From an uncultured Bacilli bacterium (GTDB lineage Bacteria > Bacillota_I > Bacilli_A > RF39 > UBA660), in the NCBI GenBank assembly GCA_934130105.1, contig CAKOXL010000004.1:1-63681 (forward strand): a stretch of DNA of 63,681 bases, read 5' to 3'. Shown piece by piece: positions 8,859-16,586 of this stretch. Numbering within the stretch: the first letter of the stretch is position 1; each line of letters opens with the position of its first letter. A model generated the notes under the pieces. That model had not been told where the DNA came from, made no database searches, and was given only the letters and a program-made list of their open reading frames with translations. The position numbers and the translations under genes were made by a program.

Positions 8859-9089
8859 TTACAAGGAAATTAAGATATCTCCTATCTTCTCACCACTACT
8901 ATCCCAACAAAATTCATCATCATTCATTCCAACAGTAAGACCATTATAACCAATCGATAATGGTTTATTATCTTTAGTAATATATGCTCCAACTTGAGTG
9001 GATGGATCTTTACTTCTAAGAGATGCTAATAAAGCTATTCCCATAGAATATTCGTCCCAAGATAGATAACTTTTTCTTTTACCAGGCAT
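8859..9089 (-). pseudogene. 5' fragment of tandem dCMP deaminase, truncated before its HAE motif
   Basis: The fragment starts at an ATG with AGGGGGTG upstream and encodes the canonical dCMP deaminase beginning: YLSWDEYSMGIALLASLRSK, DPSTQVGA, GYNGLTVG. Family members continue through a His-Ala-Glu zinc motif to a PCxxC motif. Here the reading frame instead ends at TAA/TGA signals at 8859, and FPCNEC continues in another frame. Compared with dCMP deaminases such as human DCTD, roughly 30 residues including HAE are missing, together with a frame change. An internal deletion is the simplest reading; an assembly error is the alternative. Confidence 0.75.
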
Positions 9090-9110
9090 CAACTTCACCC
9101 CCTAGTATCA

Positions 9111-9374
9111 TTATTTCTTAATGATACTTTCTATTTCATCATAAATACCATCGGTAATTTCTGTTTCTAAGCATCTTGCTAAAGCTTTAGATTTTCTAGC
9201 TTTTTCTAGTACTTCTAAATCTTTTTTAATATATGCTCCATGACCGTTTAATTTTCCAGTTAAATCCACTTTAACTTCTCCTTCCGGTGTTTTCACAACC
9301 CTAAGTAGTTCTTGCTTTGGAAATCTCTCACGTGTTACAGAACACATTCTCATTGGAATCTTTTTTACTTTCAT
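9111..9374 (-). CDS. ylxR: YlxR family (DUF448) RNA-binding protein
   Basis: About 87 residues from the ATG at 9374 (AGGA site upstream, overlapping the nusA stop region). YlxR signatures are MRMCSVTRERFPKQELLRVV at the N-terminus and LNGHGAYIKKDLEVLEKA in the middle (Gly-Arg/His-Gly-Ala-Tyr). YlxR lies between nusA and infB in Firmicutes and has been linked to RNase P and nucleic-acid binding. The usual YlxQ (L7Ae-like) gene is absent here; the deaminase remnant occupies its place. Confidence 0.9.
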   Translation of the reverse strand: MKVKKIPMRMCSVTRERFPKQELLRVVKTPEGEVKVDLTGKLNGHGAYIKKDLEVLEKARKSKALARCLETEITDGIYDEIESIIKK

Positions 9375-9375
9375 A

Positions 9376-10467
9376 TTATTCATTCCTAAAGTTAATACCA
9401 AGTTCACTAGCTTGAGTACTAGTTTTTACATCTATTTTGTATTTAGTTAAGCGTGATGCAAGACGTGCATTCATTCCTTTTTTACCAATAGCTAGAGAAA
9501 AATCATCACCATCTGCTACTACTAAGGCTTCTTGTTTTTTAGGATCCATAATTAAAACTTTTAGGTTTTTAGCTGGAGCTAAAGCATTTTCAATAAATAT
9601 AGCTGGTTCTTTATCATATTTAACTATATCTATTTTTTCACCATTTAACTCTTTTAAGATATTACCAATTCTACTTCCTTTTTCACCAATGCATGCACCA
9701 ATTGGATCAACATTTGCTTTTTCTGAATATACTGCTACTTTACTACGAGAACCAGCATCACGAGCAACACTATATACTAAAACAGTACCATCATTAATTT
9801 CTGGAATTTCAAGTTCAAATAGTCTTTTAATAAAACCATAGTGTGTTCTAGATAGTAATATTAGTAAGCCTTTACTGTTAGAGTCAACCTTACTTACATA
9901 TACTTTGATTTGACTACCCATTTTTATTTTTTCGCCAGGGATACATTCTTTCTTAGGTAAAATACCATTACTTCTTCCTAAATTGATGTAATAGTTATCA
10001 GTATCTTCAAGTTCAACAGTACCAATTAATAATTCATCTTGTTTATCACCAAAGTCATTTAAAATACTATTTCTTTCAGCTTCTCTAATTTTTTGAATTA
10101 ATACTTGTTTAGCTGTTGATGTTGCTACTCTACCAAAATCTTTTGGTGTAACTAAAGTATCAATTGTATCACCTATATTTAAAGACTTATTAATTTTTCT
10201 TGCATCAGTTAAACTTATTTCAGTATCTAAATCAATATCGTCTCTTTCTAAATCATCTGGATCTTCATCTTCTACTACGGTAATATAAGAATAAACCTTT
10301 ATATCTCCTGTTTTCTTATCAATTACTACTTTAGAATTTTGAATGCCAGTATCTTTTTTATAAGCTGCCATTAAAGCATTTTCCATAGCTTCAAATATAA
10401 TATCACGATCGATACCTTTTTCTTTTTCAACTAAATCAACTGCTTTAATAAACTCTTTACCATTCAT
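9376..10467 (-). CDS. nusA: Transcription termination/antitermination protein NusA
   Basis: The 363-residue protein has the standard NusA architecture: N-terminal RNA-polymerase-binding domain (about 1-125), S1 domain (about 130-200), and two KH domains (about 200-345) with VDPIGACIGEKGSRI and GDDFSLAIGKKGMNARLA. There are no C-terminal acidic repeats, as in other Firmicutes. Its ATG overlaps the end of rimP by 11 bases and its stop abuts ylxR, so the three genes are translationally coupled. Confidence 0.97.
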   Translation of the reverse strand: MNGKEFIKAVDLVEKEKGIDRDIIFEAMENALMAAYKKDTGIQNSKVVIDKKTGDIKVYSYITVVEDEDPDDLERDDIDLDTEISLTDARKINKSLNIGDTIDTLVTPKDFGRVATSTAKQVLIQKIREAERNSILNDFGDKQDELLIGTVELEDTDNYYINLGRSNGILPKKECIPGEKIKMGSQIKVYVSKVDSNSKGLLILLSRTHYGFIKRLFELEIPEINDGTVLVYSVARDAGSRSKVAVYSEKANVDPIGACIGEKGSRIGNILKELNGEKIDIVKYDKEPAIFIENALAPAKNLKVLIMDPKKQEALVVADGDDFSLAIGKKGMNARLASRLTKYKIDVKTSTQASELGINFRNE

Positions 10468-10717
10468 TATTTACATCTCCTTTTTCCTTTGCATATACAT
10501 CAAGTGTATAACTTTCATCAATTAAATCAAGTTTGTCCAAAATTGGATTAATAATTCGTGTTGCCATTACTACCTTATTTAAAGGAATAATTTCATTGCT
10601 ATCTAAAATAATTGTTAATGTATTTTCATTATCTACTTTACCGTAAGTAATATCACTAATAAAAACATTTAACTCACTAAGCTTATCTTTAGTAGCTTCC
10701 ATTATTTTTTCTTTCAT
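10457..10717 (-). CDS. rimP: Ribosome maturation factor RimP, N-terminal domain only
   Basis: Position immediately upstream of nusA and the fold pattern (helix, then VFISDITYGKVDNENTLTI, then LDLIDESYTLDVYAKEKG) identify RimP. At 86 residues it stops where typical RimP (about 150 residues) would continue through the Ser-Ser-Pro-Gly motif into the SH3-like C-terminal domain. No continuation is seen in another frame because nusA begins at once. This is either a minimal lineage-specific RimP or an old truncation. A GGAGG site precedes the ATG. Confidence 0.75.
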   Translation of the reverse strand: MKEKIMEATKDKLSELNVFISDITYGKVDNENTLTIILDSNEIIPLNKVVMATRIINPILDKLDLIDESYTLDVYAKEKGDVNNEW

Positions 10718-10732
10718 GATTCCTCCTTTTTA

Positions 10733-10761
10733 CTAAATAAAATCGAGTGGTTTCCCACTCG
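10733..10761 (-). terminator. Hairpin with T-tract at the very start of the rimP-nusA-infB transcript
   Basis: CGAGTGG (10744-10750) pairs with CCACTCG (10755-10761) around a four-base loop and is followed on the minus strand by ATTTTATTT. With the predicted -10 at 10772-10777, transcription would start almost at the base of this hairpin. It is therefore a 5'-terminal structure: an early attenuator/terminator or an RNA-stabilising hairpin. Confidence 0.6.
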
Positions 10762-10771
10762 CTGTAACTAA

Positions 10772-10800
10772 ATTATATCATATAAATAGTATTTTACATA
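10772..10800 (-). promoter_or_regulatory. Extended -10 promoter of the rimP operon
   Basis: The minus strand reads TG-A-TATAAT, an extended -10, with TATAAT at 10772-10777. The -35 position (10795-10800, TATGTA) is weak. It lies 55 bases upstream of rimP in the only gap before a divergent gene. Confidence 0.6.
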
Positions 10801-10879
10801 GAAAAATTAATCAATTTATGAAAAAAAAGACAGTTTTTATAAAACTTATGATAATATTATATTAGAAAGAAGGTAGATG

Positions 10880-11809
10880 ATGGATAATTTAAGTATTACG
10901 GTAATGTTAGGTATGTTTGTTACCTTGGTACCTTATATTATGTATAATTTTAATAGTATTAGAGTTGATAAGAATAAAACTATATTATGGGGTATAATCT
11001 CATTTATACTTAGTTTATTAGTATTTAAAATAACTGGTACTATTTTTAATTATATTGGGTTAATTACTACTATAATAGTAGCTACTATGTTTAATCTTTT
11101 TATAGTAAAAAAAGATGTTGATATTAAAAAAATACCTAAATCAATTTTAGTTATTTTACTATTCTTTTTTATTTCATTAGTACAACTTATTCCTATTTAT
11201 TTATTTAATCTAGATATTAATAATCTAACTACTATGCAAACTTTATTATTAACATTATTTTCTAATTCAATTTTATTAGTTATATTAATATCTATGTATC
11301 GTGATACGTTAAAAGATGATTTTAAAAAAACTAAAAATAACTTTAATGAAATGATGGATACTGGAATAAAGTGTTGGTTAGTGGGTTTAATTATTATGAT
11401 AATTTCTAATGTTATTATAGGATTATTTATTCCACTTGCTAATGCTGGCAATGAGCAAGGTGTTCAAGAATATATTTCAACATCTGGTATTGTATCAATG
11501 TTAGCTATTGGTATAATTGCTCCTATAATTGAAGAATTAACTTTTAGAAAAGCATTTAGAGATATTTTTAAAAGTAAATGGCTATTCATTTTATCATCAG
11601 GATTAATTTTTGGTTCTTTACACGTTGTATTAAGCTTAAATAGTTTATGGGATTTATTTTATATTATTCCGTATAGTTCACTAGGAATAGCTTTTGGTTA
11701 TATGTATTATAAAACAGATAATATTTATACATCTATTATTATGCATATGTTTCACAATACAAGTTTAACTCTTTTATCTATTATTGGTGGAGTTATGGTT
11801 ATATTATGA
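10880..11809 (+). CDS. CPBP family intramembrane metalloprotease
   Basis: About 309 residues with eight or so hydrophobic segments. The three CPBP (Abi) motifs are present: PIIEELTFRKAF (EExxxR, about 213-224), GSLHVVLS (about 246-253) and IIMHMFHNT (about 288-296). CPBP proteases are Rce1-like membrane enzymes. Two ATG codons are adjacent (10877 and 10880); AGAAGG gives better spacing to the second. It overlaps the downstream phosphoesterase by four bases (ATGA). Confidence 0.88.
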   Translation: MDNLSITVMLGMFVTLVPYIMYNFNSIRVDKNKTILWGIISFILSLLVFKITGTIFNYIGLITTIIVATMFNLFIVKKDVDIKKIPKSILVILLFFFISLVQLIPIYLFNLDINNLTTMQTLLLTLFSNSILLVILISMYRDTLKDDFKKTKNNFNEMMDTGIKCWLVGLIIMIISNVIIGLFIPLANAGNEQGVQEYISTSGIVSMLAIGIIAPIIEELTFRKAFRDIFKSKWLFILSSGLIFGSLHVVLSLNSLWDLFYIIPYSSLGIAFGYMYYKTDNIYTSIIMHMFHNTSLTLLSIIGGVMVIL

Positions 11810-12726
11810 TGAGTCGTAGTGAAAAAAATCAAGTATTAGAAGAAGAAATAAAAAAAGAAGAGAAAAAGAAAAAAAAGGATAGAATTAGAAGAAGGATTCT
11901 TAAAACTATACTTATCTTGATTTTTCTTTTGATAGTTTTACTATTATATATGCATTTTATTGGTACTAAAGGTTTAAGTGCTAGAGAGTATAAAGTTGAA
12001 AGTAATTTAATTCCTGATTCATTTCATGGATTTAAGGTGGTACAATTTTCTGATTTACATTACTTAACTACTATTCACGATAAAGAACTTAAAAATATAG
12101 TAAAAAAGATTAATGAATTAAAACCTGATATAGTTGTATTTACTGGTGATTTAATTGATAGTAAGGAAGAGGTAACTGATAATCAATTAAATAATTTAGT
12201 AAGTAGTTTAAACGAAATTAAGGCAACTACTGGGTTATATGCAATTAAGGGAAATCATGATTATAATAATGATAATTTTGAAAAAGTTTTTAATCAGACA
12301 GCGTTTAAGATACTTGATAATAGTTATGAACTAGTCTATTATAAATCTAGTACTCCTATTATGATAACTGGTGTTGGTAGTATTATTAATAATGACTGTG
12401 ATATTGATAAGGCTTTTAGTTATGATAAAATGGATAATTTATATACAATATCATTAATACATGAACCAGATGTTATTGATAATATTAGGGAAAAATATCA
12501 AGTTAATTTAGCTTTAGCTGGACATTCTCATAACGGTCAAATTAGATTACCGGGAATTGGGGCTATTATGAAAGTTGAAGAAGGAAAAATTTATCCGAAT
12601 GAAGAATATACATTAGGTGATACTAAATTATATGTATCTGGAGGACTTGGTACTAGTATGTATGAATTTAGATTATTTACCCACCCTAGTATTAATTTAT
12701 ACAGACTAACAAAAGAAGCGGAATAA
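11806..12726 (+). CDS. Membrane-anchored metallophosphoesterase (YaeI/YkuE type)
   Basis: The 306-residue protein has a charged N-terminus, one membrane helix (about 29-51) and a calcineurin-like phosphoesterase domain. Metal motifs are FSDLHYL (Asp and His, about 80-86), TGDLID (about 112-117), KGNHDY (about 148-153) and GHSHNGQ (about 239-245). Homologues hydrolyse phosphoesters including lipid headgroup phosphates at the membrane. The start overlaps the CPBP gene. The last residues Lys-Glu-Ala-Glu are encoded inside a bidirectional terminator. Confidence 0.9.
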   Translation: MMSRSEKNQVLEEEIKKEEKKKKKDRIRRRILKTILILIFLLIVLLLYMHFIGTKGLSAREYKVESNLIPDSFHGFKVVQFSDLHYLTTIHDKELKNIVKKINELKPDIVVFTGDLIDSKEEVTDNQLNNLVSSLNEIKATTGLYAIKGNHDYNNDNFEKVFNQTAFKILDNSYELVYYKSSTPIMITGVGSIINNDCDIDKAFSYDKMDNLYTISLIHEPDVIDNIREKYQVNLALAGHSHNGQIRLPGIGAIMKVEEGKIYPNEEYTLGDTKLYVSGGLGTSMYEFRLFTHPSINLYRLTKEAE

Positions 12727-12751
12727 TTATAGTAATTACTCTGCTTCTTTT
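12711..12751. terminator. Bidirectional terminator overlapping the 3' ends of two convergent genes
   Basis: AAAAGAAGC (12711-12719) and GCTTCTTTT (12743-12751) are perfect complements. They act as an A/T-flanked hairpin for both strands. Both arms lie within coding sequence, so the phosphoesterase and the M29 peptidase both end in Lys-Glu-Ala-Glu. Confidence 0.8.
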
Positions 12752-13860
12752 CTATTATAATTAAAGTTTAAAGGTTTTAGTTCATCTAATACAAACATAC
12801 CATTTTTTCTTATTAATACATCATCGAAATAGATTTCTCCACCACCATAATCTTCTCTTTGAATTAAAACCATATCCCAATGAATCCCAGAATCGTTTCC
12901 GTTGTAACAATCTTTATAAGCTTGACCTGGTGTGAAATGAATGCTTCCTAGTATTTTCTCATCATATAATATATCTCCCATTGGATATAAGATTTCAGGA
13001 TTAAAGCCAAGTGAAAATTCACCTACATATCTAGCACCTTCATCAGTATCAAATATTTCATTTAGTTTTTCATTATCTTCATCACAAGTAGCATGAATAA
13101 TTTTACCATCTTTAAATTCTAATGATACGTGGTTATATACTCTTCCTTGATATGGACTAGGTGTATTGTAAGTAATAGTACCATTGACTGATGTTTTTAC
13201 TGGAGCACTATAAAGTTCACCATCTGGTATGTTCATTTCTCCTACACAAGGGATACTGCCCATTCCTTTAATACTAAAGGTTAGATCAGTACCAGGAGAT
13301 ACTATTCTTACTTTATCTGTTTTATCCATTAATTTTTTTAATGGTTTTATTAGCTTGCCCATTTCTTCATAATTAACAGTCATAACATTAAGAGCAAATT
13401 CCATAAACTCGCGTGATGTCATTTTGGCTTTATAGCTATCAAGTAATGATGGGTAATTTAATAATACCCATTTTCTTTGGTTTACTCTTACATCACTTGA
13501 TGGAAGTAAGGCTTGACTTAATTTCTTTGACATTTCTCCAGATGCATTTTTGTTTTCATAGTCATTAGTAGCATAACGGATATTAATAAATGAATCAAAT
13601 AACTCTACCTCATTTTCCTGAATTTTTTTAAGTAGTTTAATTCTACCATCATTATTTCCTTCAGTAAGTTTAGCTCCAAGTATAGGATCATTAATTTTTA
13701 AACATGGTACTCCGCCATTTTTATAAATTTCATCAATTAAATAAGAAATAAATTCTCTTGTTTCCATTGATTGTGTTGTGATTAATACTTTCTCATCTTT
13801 TTCTACTCTAATTGAATAATTAACAATTAAACTTGCTAGTTCTTTTAATTTATCACTCAT
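12736..13860 (-). CDS. Aminopeptidase of family M29 (thermophilic aminopeptidase type)
   Basis: About 374 residues. Family M29 features are visible: VSPGTDLTFSIKG and CVGEMNIPDGELYSAP with the metal-binding Glu residues, ARYVGEFSLGFNP, GSIHFTPGQAY and SGIHWDMVLIQ with the His-x-Asp metal ligands. Members are two-metal cytosolic aminopeptidases. The ATG at 13860 has AGGAAAG upstream; the upstream GTG at 13866 has poor spacing. It is convergent with the phosphoesterase and divergent from the Tyr-rich gene. Confidence 0.93.
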   Translation of the reverse strand: MSDKLKELASLIVNYSIRVEKDEKVLITTQSMETREFISYLIDEIYKNGGVPCLKINDPILGAKLTEGNNDGRIKLLKKIQENEVELFDSFINIRYATNDYENKNASGEMSKKLSQALLPSSDVRVNQRKWVLLNYPSLLDSYKAKMTSREFMEFALNVMTVNYEEMGKLIKPLKKLMDKTDKVRIVSPGTDLTFSIKGMGSIPCVGEMNIPDGELYSAPVKTSVNGTITYNTPSPYQGRVYNHVSLEFKDGKIIHATCDEDNEKLNEIFDTDEGARYVGEFSLGFNPEILYPMGDILYDEKILGSIHFTPGQAYKDCYNGNDSGIHWDMVLIQREDYGGGEIYFDDVLIRKNGMFVLDELKPLNFNYNRKEAE

Positions 13861-13907
13861 TTTCACTCTTTCCTTTCTTAAACATAAAATACTTTAGAGG
13901 TGATTTT

Positions 13908-14159
13908 ATGTATTCATACAATAATAATATGGATAAATATTCTAGAAATATGTATAGTCAAAATATAAATCCAAATAACGAACGTTTTGCTGGTGGATTT
14001 GTTGCACCATTACTACTTGGTGGCGTTGCTGGTTACGCAATAGGAAATACTAATAGACCAAATTACTACTATCCACAACCATATCAACCATACTATTATT
14101 ATCCTTATCCATACCCTACTTATTATAGCAATAATTATTACTATAATCCATATAATTAG
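13908..14159 (+). CDS. Tyr/Asn/Pro-rich small protein with a glycine-rich hydrophobic centre
   Basis: The 83-residue protein has an Asn/Tyr-rich start, a glycine-rich hydrophobic centre (FVAPLLLGGVAGYAIG) and a C-terminal half dominated by Tyr and Pro. This composition recalls spore-coat and surface-attached proteins of Bacillota. The ATG at 13908 follows AGAGGTGA, so the longer reading frame is not used. Function unknown. A terminator follows. Confidence 0.7.
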   Translation: MYSYNNNMDKYSRNMYSQNINPNNERFAGGFVAPLLLGGVAGYAIGNTNRPNYYYPQPYQPYYYYPYPYPTYYSNNYYYNPYN

Positions 14160-14186
14160 TAAGAAGAGCTTAATTATTTTAAGTAT

Positions 14187-14214
14187 AAAAAAGGTTGCAT
14201 TAACAACCTTTTTT
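14187..14214. terminator. Bidirectional terminator
   Basis: AAAAAAGGTTG (14187-14197) pairs with CAACCTTTTTT (14204-14214) with a six-base loop. It separates the Tyr-rich gene (+) from the Rpn-type gene (-). Confidence 0.85.
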
Positions 14215-14224
14215 ATTTATAACT

Positions 14225-15055
14225 TTATTTTGATAATTTTTTTATAGTATCGATATCTAATCCTGTTAAATCAGATATAGTAGAAATATCCATATCTTTA
14301 GCAAGCATGTTTTTAGCGATTTCTAATTGCTTCTTACTGGCACCTTCTTCAATACCATCTTCATAAGCTATTGCTTTTTCGGTATTTTTAATTAGTTCTT
14401 GGTCTTCTTCATAACTCATAAAACTTTGAAATGTTTCTTGATTATTTAAATCTGTCAATTTATCTTCATACTCTTTCACAAAATCATCTCCAATCGATAT
14501 TTTGTCAAGGTTATTTTGGTCTAAATCCAACATAATTAAATGTTTATATTCATTAACCTTGTTGTTATCTAAATTGTACCAATAATCAGTAATTTTGTCC
14601 ATATTGAATTCAATAATTTCAAAGTTATCAATATACCTTTTATCATTCTTATTCATAACATAATAATAAGAAACATCATCTACTTTTTTACTTAATCCAT
14701 AACTTAAATCAATATGTATGAATTTAGTTTTATAATCATACCTTTTACCACGGATTACTTTTCTAGAATAAATGTTAGTAAAATAAATAAAATTTCTAGT
14801 ATGCAAATAATCAGAATAGTTACAGTTTAACTCGATATGTAGATATTCATCACCATCTTTAACTAACACATCTACTATTTTAACTTTATCAATAGTACTA
14901 ATTACTGGTAATTCGTTTCTTAAAAATTCTATAATTTCTACATCCTTTTTTAAGATTCTAGATAATAATTTTTTTAATAATATGGGATTATCCTCATCAC
15001 AAAAGATAGTTTTAAATACTCGATCATATTTAGCCGTATAAAACTTAGTTACCAT
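14225..15055 (-). CDS. Rpn family recombination-promoting nuclease / PD-(D/E)XK transposase-like protein
   Basis: The 276-residue protein has the family layout: YDRVFKTIFCDEDNPILLKKLL at the N-terminus, then KVKIVDVLVKDGDEYLHIELN with the D-x(n)-E-x-N (D...ExK-like) nuclease core (about 58-78). The helical tail ends in a repeated IAKNMLA-type segment and TGLDIDTIKKLSK. Rpn proteins are DNA endonucleases that raise RecA-independent recombination. It ends at a shared terminator and starts behind AAAGGAGG. It lies directly downstream of the DGR; a related gene is cut by the right window edge (63496-63681). Confidence 0.87.
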   Translation of the reverse strand: MVTKFYTAKYDRVFKTIFCDEDNPILLKKLLSRILKKDVEIIEFLRNELPVISTIDKVKIVDVLVKDGDEYLHIELNCNYSDYLHTRNFIYFTNIYSRKVIRGKRYDYKTKFIHIDLSYGLSKKVDDVSYYYVMNKNDKRYIDNFEIIEFNMDKITDYWYNLDNNKVNEYKHLIMLDLDQNNLDKISIGDDFVKEYEDKLTDLNNQETFQSFMSYEEDQELIKNTEKAIAYEDGIEEGASKKQLEIAKNMLAKDMDISTISDLTGLDIDTIKKLSK

Positions 15056-15132
15056 ATTTTTCCTCCTTTTGTGCCATAATAACAGATAATAATAAGTATG
15101 TAAAATGTTCTATTTTATAAATTCAATGCAAA

Positions 15133-15177
15133 ATAAAAACCAATTTTAAATAATTACTAAAGAAAACTTAAAATTGG
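15133..15177 (-). terminator. Terminator of the DGR reverse transcriptase operon
   Basis: CCAATTTTAA (15140-15149) and TTAAAATTGG (15168-15177) form a 10-bp stem, followed on the minus strand by TTTTTATTTT. It lies 34 bases after the reverse transcriptase stop. Confidence 0.85.
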
Positions 15178-15210
15178 CTTCATTATTTACTTTAATTTAC
15201 AAAAACATAT

Positions 15211-16242
15211 CTATTTTAAATAATCTTTGATAATAAACCTATCATGATATTTATTAATTAAATGGTAAGTATTAGCATGTCTTGCATGTGCTCTCCATGA
15301 ATTATAGCACATACGAATATTCGTAAAATCGAGCCTGTTATTTATAAAGTCAGTGTTTGCTTTTTTAACTAAAGCTTTTATTTTTTGCTTACTTCTTTTT
15401 CTGATTAAAAGATGGGTTTCATAAATTCGATATCCGCAAAAATCAACGCCTAAATTGTTAGGATAGTATTTACTTTTCCTATTAAGGTTAAGTTTTAATT
15501 TTTGATTTAAGAAAACTTCAATAAGTAATTTATATTTTCTTGCTTCTTTTTTATCGTTAACAAGTAATATAAAATCATCCATATAGCGGACATAATATTT
15601 AATCTTAAGGACTTCTTTTATATAATGATCAAGCTCATTTAAATATATATTAGCAAAGAATTGGGAGGTATAATTTCCAATAGGAATTCCTTTTCTATTA
15701 TTAGTATCATAAATTAATTTTCTAGTAAAAGTTAATAGTTTTTTATCACTAATATGGTGTTTCATAATTTCAAACAAAATATCTTTATCAATACTATAAA
15801 AATACTTTTGAATATCGCATTTTAAGATATAGTAATTATGTTTATTATGCCACATGATTTGCATATAATGTTGCAGTTGTTTTACCGCTTTATGAGTGCC
15901 TCTATTTTTAATGCAAGCATAAGTATCTTTTATGAACTTAGGTAAAATATATGGTAGTATAAACTCTTCAACATACCACTGATGGATAATTCTATCACGG
16001 TAAGGTAATGATTGAATAACTCTTTCTTTAGGTTCTGAAATTATAAATTCGTGATACTTTCCAACTTGGTAAGTATTATTTTTTACACTGCTATACAAAT
16101 TCATAAGGTTATTTTCTAAATCCATCTCAAATAAAATTACATCACTACGATTTCTTTTATTCTTAGAAGCTCTAATATGAGCATTATAAAATAGTATATA
16201 ATCAAGTTTATTATCAAACTGCTGTTTTATCGTTTTTGGCAT
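15211..16242 (-). CDS. DGR reverse transcriptase
   Basis: The 343-residue protein shows DGR-type reverse transcriptase motifs: KERVIQSLPYRDRIIHQW (about 73-90), CDIQKYFYSID with the first catalytic Asp (about 143-152), GIPIGNYTSQFFANIYL (about 185-201) with the DGR-characteristic I-G-x-x-x-S-Q, YMDD (220-223) and LGVDFCGYRI (264-273). There is no maturase or endonuclease domain, as expected for DGRs, which use target-primed copying from a 3' homology. It overlaps the Avd-type gene by 16 bases. It copies the TR RNA with errors at A and, with Avd, delivers the cDNA to the variable repeat. Confidence 0.96.
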   Translation of the reverse strand: MPKTIKQQFDNKLDYILFYNAHIRASKNKRNRSDVILFEMDLENNLMNLYSSVKNNTYQVGKYHEFIISEPKERVIQSLPYRDRIIHQWYVEEFILPYILPKFIKDTYACIKNRGTHKAVKQLQHYMQIMWHNKHNYYILKCDIQKYFYSIDKDILFEIMKHHISDKKLLTFTRKLIYDTNNRKGIPIGNYTSQFFANIYLNELDHYIKEVLKIKYYVRYMDDFILLVNDKKEARKYKLLIEVFLNQKLKLNLNRKSKYYPNNLGVDFCGYRIYETHLLIRKRSKQKIKALVKKANTDFINNRLDFTNIRMCYNSWRAHARHANTYHLINKYHDRFIIKDYLK

Positions 16243-16586
16243 GATTTAATCCATCCACCTAATAAATTACATATGTTGGTTATTTTTTTACTCCATGCTT
16301 TATAATTATTGTTGTTAATATATTTTCTTTTATATGAAACTCTAACTAGTACTTTTAAAAATTTTATTTCATTATCTAGTAATGATAGATTATTTAATTT
16401 ATCGACTTTATCATATTGTTTATAAGCATTAATTATATATTTAATACCATTATAAGTAGTATTTTTAATTGTAGATACTAAAGATAATTTTTCACATTTA
16501 GGATATTTTTCAGTAATCATCTCTGTATAATAAATAAGTTCTATATATTGCTTATAAATTATTAGCTCTTCTACTACTTTAATCAT
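16227..16586 (-). CDS. avd: DGR accessory variability determinant (Avd-like four-helix protein)
   Basis: The 119-residue all-helical basic protein has the Avd pattern. The Tyr/Glu-rich first helix precedes a conserved-type LxxxIxxTxYNGIKYI helix, a third helix ends in LKVLVRVSYKRKYI, and the C-terminus ends in LLGGWIKS (about 108-115), a hallmark of Avd/23S-IVP-like helix bundles. In Bordetella phage BPP-1, Avd is a pentameric partner of the reverse transcriptase and is essential for retrohoming. Here it is sandwiched between and overlaps both neighbours (8 and 16 bases), so all three are translationally coupled. Confidence 0.88.
   Translation of the reverse strand: MIKVVEELIIYKQYIELIYYTEMITEKYPKCEKLSLVSTIKNTTYNGIKYIINAYKQYDKVDKLNNLSLLDNEIKFLKVLVRVSYKRKYINNNNYKAWSKKITNICNLLGGWIKSCQKR

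Noticed and set aside
15211..16242. Group II intron or retron reverse transcriptase
   Set aside because: No maturase, HNH or msr/msd structure. The IGxxxSQ motif, Avd partner and TR/VR pair identify a DGR.
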